Part shown: positions 7,939 through 16,916 of the stretch, in pieces
How positions within the stretch are numbered: position 1 is the stretch's first letter
Layout of the letters: the number at the start of each line of letters is the position of its first letter
From: Gracilimonas sp040904925
GTDB lineage: Bacteria > Bacteroidota > Rhodothermia > Balneolales > Balneolaceae
NCBI GenBank assembly: GCA_040904925.1
Contig: JBBDSP010000012.1
Coordinates: 60,221 to 124,220, forward strand
Reading direction: 5' to 3'
DNA: 64,000 nt
The notes under the pieces: model-generated
Database searches by the model: none
What the model was told of the DNA's origin: nothing
The model's input: only the letters and a program-made list of their open reading frames with translations
Position numbers and translations under genes: made by a program

Positions 7939-9039
7939 TTAATTGGTTTCAAACAAAGACTCATCAATGCCCGGAATTATTTTGAGGGCATTTTTATAAT
8001 ACACTTTTTCTAACACATCATCGGGCAGATCCAATCCATACATTTTCCAAAAAGCATGGCGGCGGCGGAAATAGTCGAAATATTCATCATCGCTTTCCAG
8101 CACCCGGAAATACGTGTGAAATTCTTTGGGGCGATAAGTGTCCTTCCCAAATAAAATCCGATCCTGATATTTAATGAAAAACTCTTTTGCAAAGCGTGGC
8201 TGTCTTCCCAGTTCCGCAATGATGGCAGCGATCTCGGTATAAACATTTGGGAATTCATCGAGATGTTCGCCAAGCCGGGCGAGGTCGTTGGCCATCCAGC
8301 CAAAGTGTGCATTAATGAAAGTGGTTTCAGGATGTTTGCGGAATACATTCCACTGCTCCTGCATTACCACTTCCCAGCTTGGGTATCGGGTTGAATCACC
8401 CCGATGACGGTCGGGAAAATTCTTCATTTCCAGCCACCGTTCGTTTGTATTGTCGATGGGCTCCCAGAACTCCGCCGGTTCACCGGTGTGAATGAGTACA
8501 GGGATTCCCAATTCTCCGGCTTTGGCCCAAACGGGATCTATGCGAGGGTCATCAGTTTGAATACGATTTCCTTCCGAATCCAAAACCGTCAACCCAAGGT
8601 TTTTGAAGATCTTCACACCGCGGGCTCCGTTATCATAATCTTCCTGAAGTTGGGCTACCGCGTTTTCGGTCCAGCCGGGTTCATCCATGCCGTCAAAATC
8701 AATGTTGGCAAAAACCACGAATCGACTTGGAGCTTGTTCTTTGGCCGCTTCAACCATCGCCTTGAGTGTTTCGCCGGAACGGCCGCTTAAATTCACCAAT
8801 ACTTTCATATTGAGGCTGTCCATTTCGGCAGCAGTTTCGGTCAGGTCCATGGAAGCCATTCTCCAAAGGTGACTGTGAATATCAACAAATGGGAACTTAG
8901 CCGAGGTGATCTCTTCTCCGGGCACTACCAAAGTAGACTCCGGCTGGTATTCCTCGAAGGTCATCGTTGTATCAGGGTGCTGAGCCAGAATAGGATTTGT
9001 AAGTAACAGGATGAATAGTAAAAGAGCTGAATTTTTCAT
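7939..9039 (-). CDS. Exported amidohydrolase family protein
   Basis: A 366-residue protein with a signal peptide ending near ILAQ20. The TIM-barrel metal-dependent hydrolase fold (amidohydrolase_2) is indicated by D53-x-H55-x-H57 (FVDIHSHLW), GIPVLIHTGEP, FINAHFGWM and LFGKDTYRP, which supply the metal and catalytic ligands. The substrate is unknown; relatives include decarboxylases and lactonases. It is upstream of the DUF2911 gene. The signal peptide places it in the periplasm, unlike most cytosolic family members. Confidence 0.85.
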   Translation of the reverse strand: MKNSALLLFILLLTNPILAQHPDTTMTFEEYQPESTLVVPGEEITSAKFPFVDIHSHLWRMASMDLTETAAEMDSLNMKVLVNLSGRSGETLKAMVEAAKEQAPSRFVVFANIDFDGMDEPGWTENAVAQLQEDYDNGARGVKIFKNLGLTVLDSEGNRIQTDDPRIDPVWAKAGELGIPVLIHTGEPAEFWEPIDNTNERWLEMKNFPDRHRGDSTRYPSWEVVMQEQWNVFRKHPETTFINAHFGWMANDLARLGEHLDEFPNVYTEIAAIIAELGRQPRFAKEFFIKYQDRILFGKDTYRPKEFHTYFRVLESDDEYFDYFRRRHAFWKMYGLDLPDDVLEKVYYKNALKIIPGIDESLFETN

Positions 9040-9095
9040 ACAAAAGTATAGTCAAAAATTTAATGCAGTGGAATGTACTGAGGGTAAGGCAAATG

Positions 9096-9127
9096 AAAAA
9101 GCCCCGAGAAAATTAATTCCGGGGCTT
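9096..9127 (-). terminator. Terminator of msrA
   Basis: GCCCCG (9101-9106) pairs with CGGGGC (9120-9125); read on the minus strand, the stem is followed by a T-run (AAAAA at 9096-9100 on plus). It lies 23 bp past the msrA stop. Confidence 0.85.
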
Positions 9128-9149
9128 GAGTTCAATGTTGAATGCTTGT

Positions 9150-9773
9150 TTAAAACTTTGGATTATCCTTCAGCAAGTGGCTAAACTCTTTTTTGAACTT
9201 GGCAATTTTTGGGGCAATTACCACCGAGCAATATCCCGCATTTGGATTATTCTCAAAATAATTCTGGTGATAGTTTTCAGCCACATAATAATTCTCCAAA
9301 GGCTCGATCTCAGTCACGATAGAATCTTCCCAAAGGTCGGATTCATCCGTTCTTTTCAGGGATCTTTCTGCAATTTCTTTCTGCTCTTCATTATGGTAAA
9401 AGATCACGGAGCGATACTGCGGGCCTACATCATTACCCTGTCGATTCAGCGTAGTGGGATTGTGGGTATGCCATAATACTTCTAATAGTTCCTCGTAGGA
9501 GATCACTTCAGGATCAAAATGAAGCCGTGCTACTTCGGCATGTCCGGTTCTGCCAGAGGTGACTTCATTATAGGATGGGTTTTCCACGTGTCCGCCGGAA
9601 TAACCTGATTCAACTTTTTCTACGCCTTCTACAATTTCATATACAGCTTCTACACACCAGAAACATCCGGCACCAAAGGTTGCTTGTTCCAAATTTTTCT
9701 CCGTTTGTTGTGCTAATAATGGGAATGATCCGAGACTTAAAACGAGTCCCAATGTCGATAATAATTTTATCAT
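9150..9773 (-). CDS. msrA: Peptide-methionine (S)-S-oxide reductase, exported
   Basis: Repairs methionine-S-sulfoxide in proteins. The 207-residue protein has a signal peptide (LGLVLSLGSFPLLAQ) and the catalytic motif GAGCFWCVE with nucleophile C37 and C40. The family motifs SGYSGGHVENPSYNEV, GHAEV and GPQYRS are present, and a distal cysteine (C182 in AGYCSVVIAPK) could act in recycling. The signal peptide suggests envelope repair. No msrB is fused or adjacent. It is monocistronic, with its own terminator. Confidence 0.95.
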   Translation of the reverse strand: MIKLLSTLGLVLSLGSFPLLAQQTEKNLEQATFGAGCFWCVEAVYEIVEGVEKVESGYSGGHVENPSYNEVTSGRTGHAEVARLHFDPEVISYEELLEVLWHTHNPTTLNRQGNDVGPQYRSVIFYHNEEQKEIAERSLKRTDESDLWEDSIVTEIEPLENYYVAENYHQNYFENNPNAGYCSVVIAPKIAKFKKEFSHLLKDNPKF

Positions 9774-9928
9774 AATCTTAATACTAAAAGTTATGCCTGA
9801 GATTAAATAACGAATTTAAATCAGGCTTATTCTAAACAAAGTCCGTATGTGATTTCGTTTCTTTCATTTCAGAAGAGTGAATCTTTTATATTGGAGAGTG
9901 AACCAAAATAAGTAATGAAATTAATTCC

Positions 9929-11947
9929 ATGAAAGCTCACTCACTTTTGATCTGTTTGTTACTTCCATTCTTAATTACGTGTTCTTCCAAGCAGCAGATT
10001 GGAAGCATGGATTTTGAAGAGGTTGTAGAATCTCCTAATAAAAAATTGTCGCTTACTTTGGAAGTTGAAAATGGGGAACCACTTTATCACTTAGACTATG
10101 ATGGAAAGGCACTAATTACTCCTTCAAAGCTGGGAGTTATCTTTGAGAAAGTGAATTTGAGTGAAGGTCTGACGCTGGATCATATCGAGACTTCAGAATT
10201 TGATGAGACCTGGACTCAACCCTGGGGTGAGCAAAAGGAGATCCGGAATCACTATTCTGAAATGCAGCTGTACTTTACCAAAAATGAATCCGGTGAGAAA
10301 ATGAATATGATCTTCCGTGTGTTTGATGATGGTTTGGGTTTCCGTTATGAATGGTCGGAGCAGGAAGGACTTCAGGATTTTGTGATCACTGATGAGATCA
10401 CGGAGTTTAACATGGTGGATGATCACACCGGCTGGTGGATCGGAGCATATCAATTAAATCGCTATGAGCATCTGTTCAATGAAACCAAAGTTTCTGAAAT
10501 TGATACGGTTCATACTCCCTTTACCATGAAAACTGACGATGGTGTTCACCTTTCCATACATGAAGCCGCACTAACAGATTATGCCAGCTTTACGGTGGCA
10601 AACAATGGAAATAATTCTCTGGAAGTGGATCTGGTGCCTTGGAGAAACGGGGACAAAGTCAGGGGATCGGCTCCGCATCAATCATCCTGGCGAACCATAA
10701 CCATCGGTGAAACGGCCGGTGATCTTATGACAAATTATTTAATGCTGAACCTGAATGAACCAAGCAAGATCGAGGATACCTCATGGATCAAACCGGCTAA
10801 ATACACCGGGATCTGGTGGGATATGCACCTGGGCACTAAAACCTGGGATATGGGAGACCGGCACGGTGCTACCACCGAATACACCAAAGAGTTAATGGAT
10901 TTCACAGCTGAACATGGTTTTTACGGAGTATTGGTTGAAGGGTGGAATATAGGCTGGGGAGATGAATCAGACCGGTTCAGCTATACCGAAACGTATGCAG
11001 ATTTTGATATTGAAGAAGTCACGAGATACGGAGATTCTTTAGGGGTGAAGCTGATCGGGCATCACGAAACGTATACCGGAATTTCAAATTACGAATCGCA
11101 GGTGGATGATGCTTTCACGCTCTATAATGAAGTGGGAGTGGAGGCGGTGAAAACCGGTTATGTCGGAGATTTTGTAGAAGGTGGAGAATGGCATCATGGG
11201 CAGTATATGGTTCGGCATTATCGGGACATTGTGGAAAAAGCAGCCGAGCATAAGATCATGCTGAACGTGCATGAGCCGATCAAAGACACCGGAATCCGCA
11301 GAACCTGGCCCAATATGATGACCCGGGAAGGTGCACGCGGACAGGAATTCAATGCATGGTCAGAAGATGGTGGAAATCCACCCTCTTATACAACTATTGT
11401 GCCCTTTACGCGAGGACTGGCAAGTCCTTTTGATTACACACCGGGCGTATTCAATCTGCTGCTTAGCGATAAAACGGACAACCCAAATAACAACAGGGTG
11501 ATGCATACTTTAGCCAAAGAGCTGGCATTGTATGTGGTGATCTACAGTCCGTTGCACATGGTTTCAGATCTGCCAAAGAATTTAGAAGGCAATCCCACTG
11601 CACTTGAATGGATCAAAGTAGTTCCGGTTGATTGGGAAACCACGATTGTGCCTGAAGCTGAGATCGGTGATCATGCCGTGGTAGTTAGAAAGGATCGAAA
11701 TTCCGGGGATTGGTATTTGGGAGGAATCACCGATGTAGAAGCCCGCAGTTTTGAGATCGATATGGATTTCCTCGAATCCGGGAAAACCTACGAAGCCAAC
11801 ATCTGGGCTGATGGCGAAGATGCCGATTGGGATACGAATCCATATCCATTGGAAAGAAGTACACAACGAGTGACAGCTGATGATATGCTGGAATTGAATT
11901 TAGCCAAAGGTGGTGGGGTTGCCATTCGGTTTGCAAAAATAGATTAA
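9929..11947 (+). CDS. Glycoside hydrolase family 97 lipoprotein
   Basis: A 672-residue SusB-like alpha-glucosidase family protein. A lipoprotein signal with lipobox LITC (Cys18) anchors it in the envelope. The N-terminal beta-sandwich (about 28-270) contains FRVFDDGLGFRYEW; the TIM barrel follows with GIWWDMHLG, GVLVEGWNIGWG, VKTGYVGDFVEGGEWHHGQ and NVHEPIKDTGIRRTWPN; a C-terminal beta domain ends the protein. The Glu in the HEP segment and the Glu of EGARGQEF fit the inverting SusB type rather than the retaining type with Asp (inferred from family knowledge). No SusC/SusD pair is adjacent, so it is not a canonical polysaccharide utilization locus. Confidence 0.92.
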   Translation: MKAHSLLICLLLPFLITCSSKQQIGSMDFEEVVESPNKKLSLTLEVENGEPLYHLDYDGKALITPSKLGVIFEKVNLSEGLTLDHIETSEFDETWTQPWGEQKEIRNHYSEMQLYFTKNESGEKMNMIFRVFDDGLGFRYEWSEQEGLQDFVITDEITEFNMVDDHTGWWIGAYQLNRYEHLFNETKVSEIDTVHTPFTMKTDDGVHLSIHEAALTDYASFTVANNGNNSLEVDLVPWRNGDKVRGSAPHQSSWRTITIGETAGDLMTNYLMLNLNEPSKIEDTSWIKPAKYTGIWWDMHLGTKTWDMGDRHGATTEYTKELMDFTAEHGFYGVLVEGWNIGWGDESDRFSYTETYADFDIEEVTRYGDSLGVKLIGHHETYTGISNYESQVDDAFTLYNEVGVEAVKTGYVGDFVEGGEWHHGQYMVRHYRDIVEKAAEHKIMLNVHEPIKDTGIRRTWPNMMTREGARGQEFNAWSEDGGNPPSYTTIVPFTRGLASPFDYTPGVFNLLLSDKTDNPNNNRVMHTLAKELALYVVIYSPLHMVSDLPKNLEGNPTALEWIKVVPVDWETTIVPEAEIGDHAVVVRKDRNSGDWYLGGITDVEARSFEIDMDFLESGKTYEANIWADGEDADWDTNPYPLERSTQRVTADDMLELNLAKGGGVAIRFAKID

Positions 11948-11953
11948 TCTGAT

Positions 11954-13012
11954 TTAGAAAGGAATTTCTCCTTTATAGACAACACCATCTTGAGAGGAGG
12001 TAAAATATGCTATGTTATTATTAAGATCTAAATCAAAACTTGCCAAATAGCCTAAATAATCTGGCAGTGAATAAATGGTTGCTATTTTTCCATCGTCAGT
12101 CAATTTGACGAGAAGCTGAGAAACATCAGAACTACTCCGTTGGGTAAGAATGAAAACTTCCTTATCAAATATTTTAAAATTTGAAATATAATCAAGAGCG
12201 GGTAAACCACTGGGGGAATTTTTTGCCCGTTCAACAACGCTGTCAAATATTTCCTCATTATGCGGAAGATCAATTTGCTGATTCCAAATCAGGTTTCCGG
12301 AAATATCGTATTTATTCAATTCGCTATATGAGTTTAAAAAGGCGAAAATATGGGAATCATTAGCCCGCAAAGTGACCATATTTTTAAATAGCTCCGGTAT
12401 TTTTCCATTTCGTAGTTGGTTAAGACTAGCTTGTAAATCAACCGCTTCTAAGCTTTTACCTTTTGGTTCGCCAAACTTCAAGGTAGAATCGTTTCTTAAG
12501 TCTGTAATAGCAAGTAAAGCTCCATCTGTTCCTGCTGTTCCAACAACATATACGCTATCCTGTATGAGTGCTAATTGATTTAAAAGGCCCTGAGATTTGA
12601 ATGCGTAACTGTTGATGAAATTTCCCTCTAAATCAAACCGTGAAAGCATACTTTGATCACTATCCACTACATTAAGAATATGGTCAATTTCAATGAGATC
12701 TTGAATTCGTATGAATTCCCCTGGTCCTCGTCCTTCTCTTCCAAACGAAGAAATTATCTCTCCATTTTGCTTAAGTAAGCTAACCTTCTTTTGCCCGAAA
12801 TCTGCAATAGCTAAAGTACCATTACTCATCATTTTAATATCAGAGGGCTGGGCGATATCGTGGGTCTCAAAATCAGCAAAGGTGTACAGTGTATCAATTT
12901 GTACTTCACTGATTTTGATGTCTTTTCCGTCATTTTCTATTTGATTATTACAGCCAAATGATGAAAACAAGAGAAGGAAAAAGATACCGGTTGCTTTGTG
13001 AAAATTGGGCAT
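11954..13012 (-). CDS. 6-bladed beta-propeller lipoprotein (copy 1)
   Basis: A 352-residue lipoprotein with lipobox SFGC (Cys21). Blade-like repeats include IKMMSNGTLAIADFGQKKVSLL, GEIISSFGREGRGPGEF and LNVVDSDQSMLSRFD, typical of the NHL-like 6-bladed beta-propeller family of Bacteroidota. The function is unknown; binding of a peptide or carbohydrate is plausible for propellers. It is a close paralogue of the next upstream gene (13028-14074) with the same layout, and the 15-nt gap suggests cotranscription after a tandem duplication. Confidence 0.85.
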   Translation of the reverse strand: MPNFHKATGIFFLLLFSSFGCNNQIENDGKDIKISEVQIDTLYTFADFETHDIAQPSDIKMMSNGTLAIADFGQKKVSLLKQNGEIISSFGREGRGPGEFIRIQDLIEIDHILNVVDSDQSMLSRFDLEGNFINSYAFKSQGLLNQLALIQDSVYVVGTAGTDGALLAITDLRNDSTLKFGEPKGKSLEAVDLQASLNQLRNGKIPELFKNMVTLRANDSHIFAFLNSYSELNKYDISGNLIWNQQIDLPHNEEIFDSVVERAKNSPSGLPALDYISNFKIFDKEVFILTQRSSSDVSQLLVKLTDDGKIATIYSLPDYLGYLASFDLDLNNNIAYFTSSQDGVVYKGEIPF

Positions 13013-13027
13013 GATTAAATAAGAAAA

Positions 13028-14074
13028 TTAATTAGTAAGTGAGCCTTTATAAACCATTCCATTCATGATGTCAGATAAATAAATAGTTTTGTTATCGGGA
13101 TTGATAGTAAAATTTATAAAATACATTTCTGGATCCGGTATTTGATAGAATGCTGTGATCGATCCGTCTTCATTAACTTTAGTGAGATGTTGGGGGTTCT
13201 CTCTGGGTTTGCCGCCAAGCAAATATATATCTGAACCAACGGCCTTAACATCTACGGTATAACGCAAGAATGGTAAATGATTTGAGTTTTTTGCCGCTTC
13301 AATGATATTATTTTCGAGTTGTTCATTATCAGGCAAGGTTAATTTCTTTTCCCAGATCAAATTTCCGGTCTTGTCATATTTTCTGAGTTCACTGTAGGAG
13401 TCAAGAAAGGCGTAAATATGTTCATCACCTAAGATCACATTCACATTATTTTTTAAATAATCCGGTATTCTTCCATTGATGATATCATTCCTGCTGGCCT
13501 CCATATCCATATCTTCCACTTCAGAAATTTTAGCTTCTCCGAATAAAAAAGAAGAATCCGTCTTGGTATCTGACCACTTAATAAGCTTATTGTCTTCTCC
13601 TGCTGCTCCAGAGTAAAAGGTACGATCTTCGTCTATGGCTATATTCCGGTCAAAGGCTTTAGTTTCGTATGGATAGCCTTCTATGAAATTACCTGAGTGA
13701 TCAAATTCCAACACTTTAAATTGACTGATATCGACAACATGGATCAAATTTGATGTTGCCTTAATTTGTCCCGGACTTAAAAATTCTGCCGGACCTCTTC
13801 CTTCTTTTCCAAACTGTGAAATTGAATCCCCCTTAGGTGTAACAATAGTGATCTTTCTGAGCTGTCCGTCTGCAACCGCGAGATTTCCATTACTCATCAA
13901 AGCTAGAGCACCAGGTCGGGATATACCGTGGCTGTCGAAGTCCATGAATTGCGATAGGGTATCTATTTTGACTAGTATGGGTTCGGTCGGTTCGATGGTT
14001 TCTTTTTCTGTACACCCGATGGAAATAATCATTAAAACCAAAAGTGGAGACATAAATTTTGCAAGCATAATCAA
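13028..14074 (-). CDS. 6-bladed beta-propeller lipoprotein (copy 2)
   Basis: A 348-residue paralogue of the preceding protein: lipobox SIGC (Cys21), then LALMSNGNLAVADGQLRKITIV, SQFGKEGRGPAEF, HVVDISQFKVLEFDHSGNF and YLKNNVNVILGDEHIYAFLDSYSELRKYD split over the propeller. The segment SYSEL(R/N)KYD-x-x-GNLIW is nearly identical in both copies. It is first in the two-gene unit, and no terminator is seen between the two. Its role is unknown. Confidence 0.85.
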   Translation of the reverse strand: MIMLAKFMSPLLVLMIISIGCTEKETIEPTEPILVKIDTLSQFMDFDSHGISRPGALALMSNGNLAVADGQLRKITIVTPKGDSISQFGKEGRGPAEFLSPGQIKATSNLIHVVDISQFKVLEFDHSGNFIEGYPYETKAFDRNIAIDEDRTFYSGAAGEDNKLIKWSDTKTDSSFLFGEAKISEVEDMDMEASRNDIINGRIPDYLKNNVNVILGDEHIYAFLDSYSELRKYDKTGNLIWEKKLTLPDNEQLENNIIEAAKNSNHLPFLRYTVDVKAVGSDIYLLGGKPRENPQHLTKVNEDGSITAFYQIPDPEMYFINFTINPDNKTIYLSDIMNGMVYKGSLTN

Positions 14075-14231
14075 TGAGTTAATAATATTACTAATTCAAT
14101 AGTATTTACTTGTTTTGATTGAAAATGTCAAGAAGGAGAGATGATGTGTCCCCCACCCGGTAGTGAAGCAATTCATCGCGTCTATGCTGGGTTGGGGAAG
14201 TTGAAGAGAGAAAAAGAAAATATAAATAGCT

Positions 14232-14266
14232 AAAAAAAGCCCGTCTCTTATAGAAGAAACGGGCTT
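14232..14266 (-). terminator. Terminator of tRNA-Leu
   Basis: AAGCCCGT (14237-14244) pairs with ACGGGCTT (14259-14266); on the minus strand the hairpin is followed by seven T residues. It lies 8 bp beyond the tRNA CCA end. Confidence 0.85.
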
Positions 14267-14273
14267 AATTATT

Positions 14274-14360
14274 TGGTGCTCACGAGAGGAATCGAACCTC
14301 CACGGCCGTTAGGCCATACGCCCCTCAAGCGCACGCGTCTACCAGTTCCGCCACGTGAGC
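14274..14360 (-). tRNA. tRNA-Leu (anticodon GAG)
   Basis: An 87-nt class II tRNA. Acceptor GCTCACG pairs with CGTGAGC, and the CCA is encoded. The D-arm contains GGCGGAACTGGTAGACGC, the anticodon stem-loop is TGCGC-TTGAGGG-GCGTA with anticodon GAG, the long variable arm is TGGCCTAACGGCCG, and the T-loop is GGTTCGATTCC. It reads CTC/CTT leucine codons. Confidence 0.96.
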
Positions 14361-14458
14361 ATTAGTAGTTGTTAGAAGGGCGACAAAGATAGCACTTTTA
14401 CTTTTCAAAATTCAATCATTTCCCTGATAATTTACTCCTCAGTTTTATATTTATTATG

Positions 14459-14475
14459 TAGAATTATTCTAAATA
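14459..14475. promoter_or_regulatory. Upstream palindrome with TCTAAATA half-site
   Basis: TAGAAT-T-ATTCTA (14459-14471) is a 13-bp palindrome overlapping TCTAAATA (14468-14475). The same TCTAAATA recurs 28 bp downstream (14496-14503) inside the main operator candidate. It could be a secondary site for the same regulator. Confidence 0.4.
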
Positions 14476-14478
14476 GTG

Positions 14479-14509
14479 TTGTTATTTATAATTAGTCTAA
14501 ATAACTTTG
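14479..14509 (+). promoter_or_regulatory. Promoter of the TonB receptor/HmuY/CbiX operon
   Basis: TTG at 14479-14481 and TAACTTTG at 14502-14509 with 20 nt between fit the Bacteroidota -33/-7 consensus. The start codon lies 43 bp downstream of the -7 element. Confidence 0.65.
14481..14505. promoter_or_regulatory. 25-bp palindromic operator candidate (Fur-like)
   Basis: GTTATTTA (14481-14488) and TAAATAAC (14498-14505) are perfect 8-bp inverted arms around 9 nt. The palindrome fills the spacer and overlaps the -7 element, so a bound protein would block RNA polymerase. Its AT-rich TTATTTA..TAAATAA layout resembles Fur-family sites, and the operon content (haem-type uptake) agrees; the identity of the regulator is inference. 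Confidence 0.5.
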
Positions 14510-14552
14510 GCACCGAAATACACCGCTAAAATCTTATTTAGAACTTTGCCTG

Positions 14553-16892
14553 ATGCAGTTAAAACTGACAGTTTGCTTGCTTTTTTTTCTACTTCCAATT
14601 TTAACAAACGCTCAATCCATTCAGGGAATTGTTGAAAATGAAAAAGGCTTTCCGCTTGAAGAAGCCCATGTTTATGTACAAGAGCTTAATAAGACCGTAA
14701 TCGCAAATTCGGCCGGGGAGTTTACAGTTGATATAAACAATGTTGACTTGAATGAAGTCAGATTAGTTGTAACCCGGCTTGGATATAAACCAGTTAATAA
14801 GCAGATAAAAATATCAGAAGCAGATCAGGCTCTTATTAAGATCATTCTGAAAGAAGAAATCTATGACTCCGGAACCATGGTGGTAACGGCCACCCGAACC
14901 CGGCGCGATATTGAAGATGTAAGCATCCCGGTAACGGTGGTTTCGGATGAAGAAATTAGAATGAGCGGAAGTACACGGCTAAGCGATGTTTTACTGGAGC
15001 AAACGGGGCTTAATATTATTTCGGATCATGGAACCGGAATACAAATGCAGGGATTTGATCCTGACTATACGTTGATCATGATCGATGATCAGCCGGTAAT
15101 TGGTCGCTCAGCAGGTACATTGAACCTGGATCGGCTTTCGGTGGGAGATGTAAAGCAAATTGAAATTGTTAAAGGTCCGTCCTCAGCCCTTTGGGGGAGT
15201 GATGCCCTGGCTGGAGTCATCAATATTATTACTGAAAAAGGAAGTCAGCCATTCTCCTGGGATGTAACCGGACAGTTGGGTTCTTACACTTCGTATGATG
15301 GTGCAACTAATCTATCGTTTCGGCAGGAAAAGATCTCCGGACAAATATTTGCCAATACGAATAGCTCAAATGGGTATGATCTGAATGAAGAAACGGTCTC
15401 CCCAACGGTCCCTGATTATAATAGCTACACATTATCGGGGGGCATTGATTACGACGTCACTCCCTCTCTGGAAATCGGAGTTCAATCGAGGTACTACCAA
15501 GAATCGCATACATCTTTAAATGATATTGATACAGACAACTCAGTTCAGCGTATCAACCAAAGTGAAAATCAGGAAAATTACAGTATTACTCCGGAAATCA
15601 GTTTTCGTGCAGGGGACCGACAGGTTTTTGATGCCTCTGCATTTTTCAGCCGATTTAACAGTCAGTCGGAATCTAATTTTACTGAAAATGGGGATCTGTA
15701 TGCATTCAGTAATTTTGATCAGACCTTAAATAAATACGAGATAAAGAGTTCTACATTCTGGAATAAAGATCATACCTCTGTTTTTGGAAGTGGGATGAAT
15801 GAAGAAGAGTTGGTCTCTGCAAATTATGCGGACGTACCCGCTTTTAAGAGTTACTTTTTATTTGGTCAGCATGAGTGGACTTTGACAAAAAAACTTTCCC
15901 TAACGGGAGGTTTTAGGTTTGATGCACATAATGAATATGCCTCTCAGTGGAGTCCAAAATTTTCAGGTTTATATAAACCAAATGATGTTATTCATATTCG
16001 GGCTTCAGTGGGGGGTGGATTCAAGGCACCGGAATTCAGGCAGTTATATCTGGATTTCACGAATGCTCAGGCCGGCTATAGTGTGTTCGGTTCCAACACT
16101 GTAATTGAGGGAGTTGAGCGTCTTGATAATGAGGGGCAAATTGATGAATTGCTTATCAATCCCAGTACTATTGGTGAAATAAAAGCTGAGCATTCTTTTG
16201 CCTATAACGTCGGTTTTGATCTTTTCCCTTTCAGCGGTGTGCAGCTGAGAATAAATGCCTATCGGAATAATGTGCAGGACCTTATTGATACTCAACGTAT
16301 TGCAGTAAAAGATAATGGGCAGTCGGTATTCTCGTATTTCAATCTCAATAAGATCTATACACAGGGCATTGAATCAGAATTAAGAATAGTGCCCAACGGA
16401 TATGACAATTTCCGTTTTAGTGTTGGATATCAGTTTCTGGATGCCCGCCGGCAGATTACCCGCGAAGTAGATGAAGTGGTTGAAGGAAGAGTAGTTACAA
16501 GGACATTGAAAGAGGACATCCCGATGTTCAACCGCTCCAAGCATAGCTGGAATGCAAAACTATTCTACACTTTTGATCGATTGGGGATAGACTCAAATCT
16601 GCGTTTTCTGTACAGGGGGAGATATTGGTTCGGTGATTCTAACAATAATAACAAGCCTGATGAAGGCGAATATGCGCTTGATCCAAATGAAGGTGCGTCT
16701 TCTACATTTCTTGGAACGGCAGAATCTTACCTCGAAAAGATTACCGTAAATGCTTCTTTGGCAAAAACCTTTCTCGACCGCTATCAATTGCAGGTTGGTG
16801 TCGACAATCTCCTGAATTTTCAAAGTCCGAGGTTTGTGCCATCAAACCCGGGCAGAACCATGTATGTACAATTTAAAATCAAACTTTACTAA
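14553..16892 (+). CDS. TonB-dependent receptor, probable haem/iron chelate type
   Basis: A 779-residue outer-membrane receptor driven by TonB. It has a signal peptide (residues 1-20), a carboxypeptidase-regulatory-like domain (about 23-105), a TonB-box-like MVVTATR, a plug domain (LSDVLLEQTGLNI to GVINIITEKG) and a 22-strand-type barrel ending in YVQFKIKLY. An FKAP motif near residue 490 and an NPSTIGEIKAEHS segment near 535 resemble the FRAP and NPxL boxes of haem receptors. The next genes encode a HmuY-like lipoprotein and a CbiX-like exported protein, supporting tetrapyrrole or metal uptake. The promoter is overlapped by a palindrome. Haem specificity is inferred. Confidence 0.85.
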   Translation: MQLKLTVCLLFFLLPILTNAQSIQGIVENEKGFPLEEAHVYVQELNKTVIANSAGEFTVDINNVDLNEVRLVVTRLGYKPVNKQIKISEADQALIKIILKEEIYDSGTMVVTATRTRRDIEDVSIPVTVVSDEEIRMSGSTRLSDVLLEQTGLNIISDHGTGIQMQGFDPDYTLIMIDDQPVIGRSAGTLNLDRLSVGDVKQIEIVKGPSSALWGSDALAGVINIITEKGSQPFSWDVTGQLGSYTSYDGATNLSFRQEKISGQIFANTNSSNGYDLNEETVSPTVPDYNSYTLSGGIDYDVTPSLEIGVQSRYYQESHTSLNDIDTDNSVQRINQSENQENYSITPEISFRAGDRQVFDASAFFSRFNSQSESNFTENGDLYAFSNFDQTLNKYEIKSSTFWNKDHTSVFGSGMNEEELVSANYADVPAFKSYFLFGQHEWTLTKKLSLTGGFRFDAHNEYASQWSPKFSGLYKPNDVIHIRASVGGGFKAPEFRQLYLDFTNAQAGYSVFGSNTVIEGVERLDNEGQIDELLINPSTIGEIKAEHSFAYNVGFDLFPFSGVQLRINAYRNNVQDLIDTQRIAVKDNGQSVFSYFNLNKIYTQGIESELRIVPNGYDNFRFSVGYQFLDARRQITREVDEVVEGRVVTRTLKEDIPMFNRSKHSWNAKLFYTFDRLGIDSNLRFLYRGRYWFGDSNNNNKPDEGEYALDPNEGASSTFLGTAESYLEKITVNASLAKTFLDRYQLQVGVDNLLNFQSPRFVPSNPGRTMYVQFKIKLY

Positions 16893-16916
16893 TCACTATA
16901 AATCACTCATAACATC

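Noticed and set aside
9929..11947. Polysaccharide utilization locus around the GH97 gene
   Set aside because: No SusC/SusD pair, other glycoside hydrolases or hybrid sensor is adjacent; the TonB receptors are kilobases away in other units.
14140..14215. Inverted repeat CCCCCACCC..GGGTTGGGG upstream of the beta-propeller genes
   Set aside because: Arms are imperfect and far apart, there is no T-run, and no second copy was seen, so no role is claimed.
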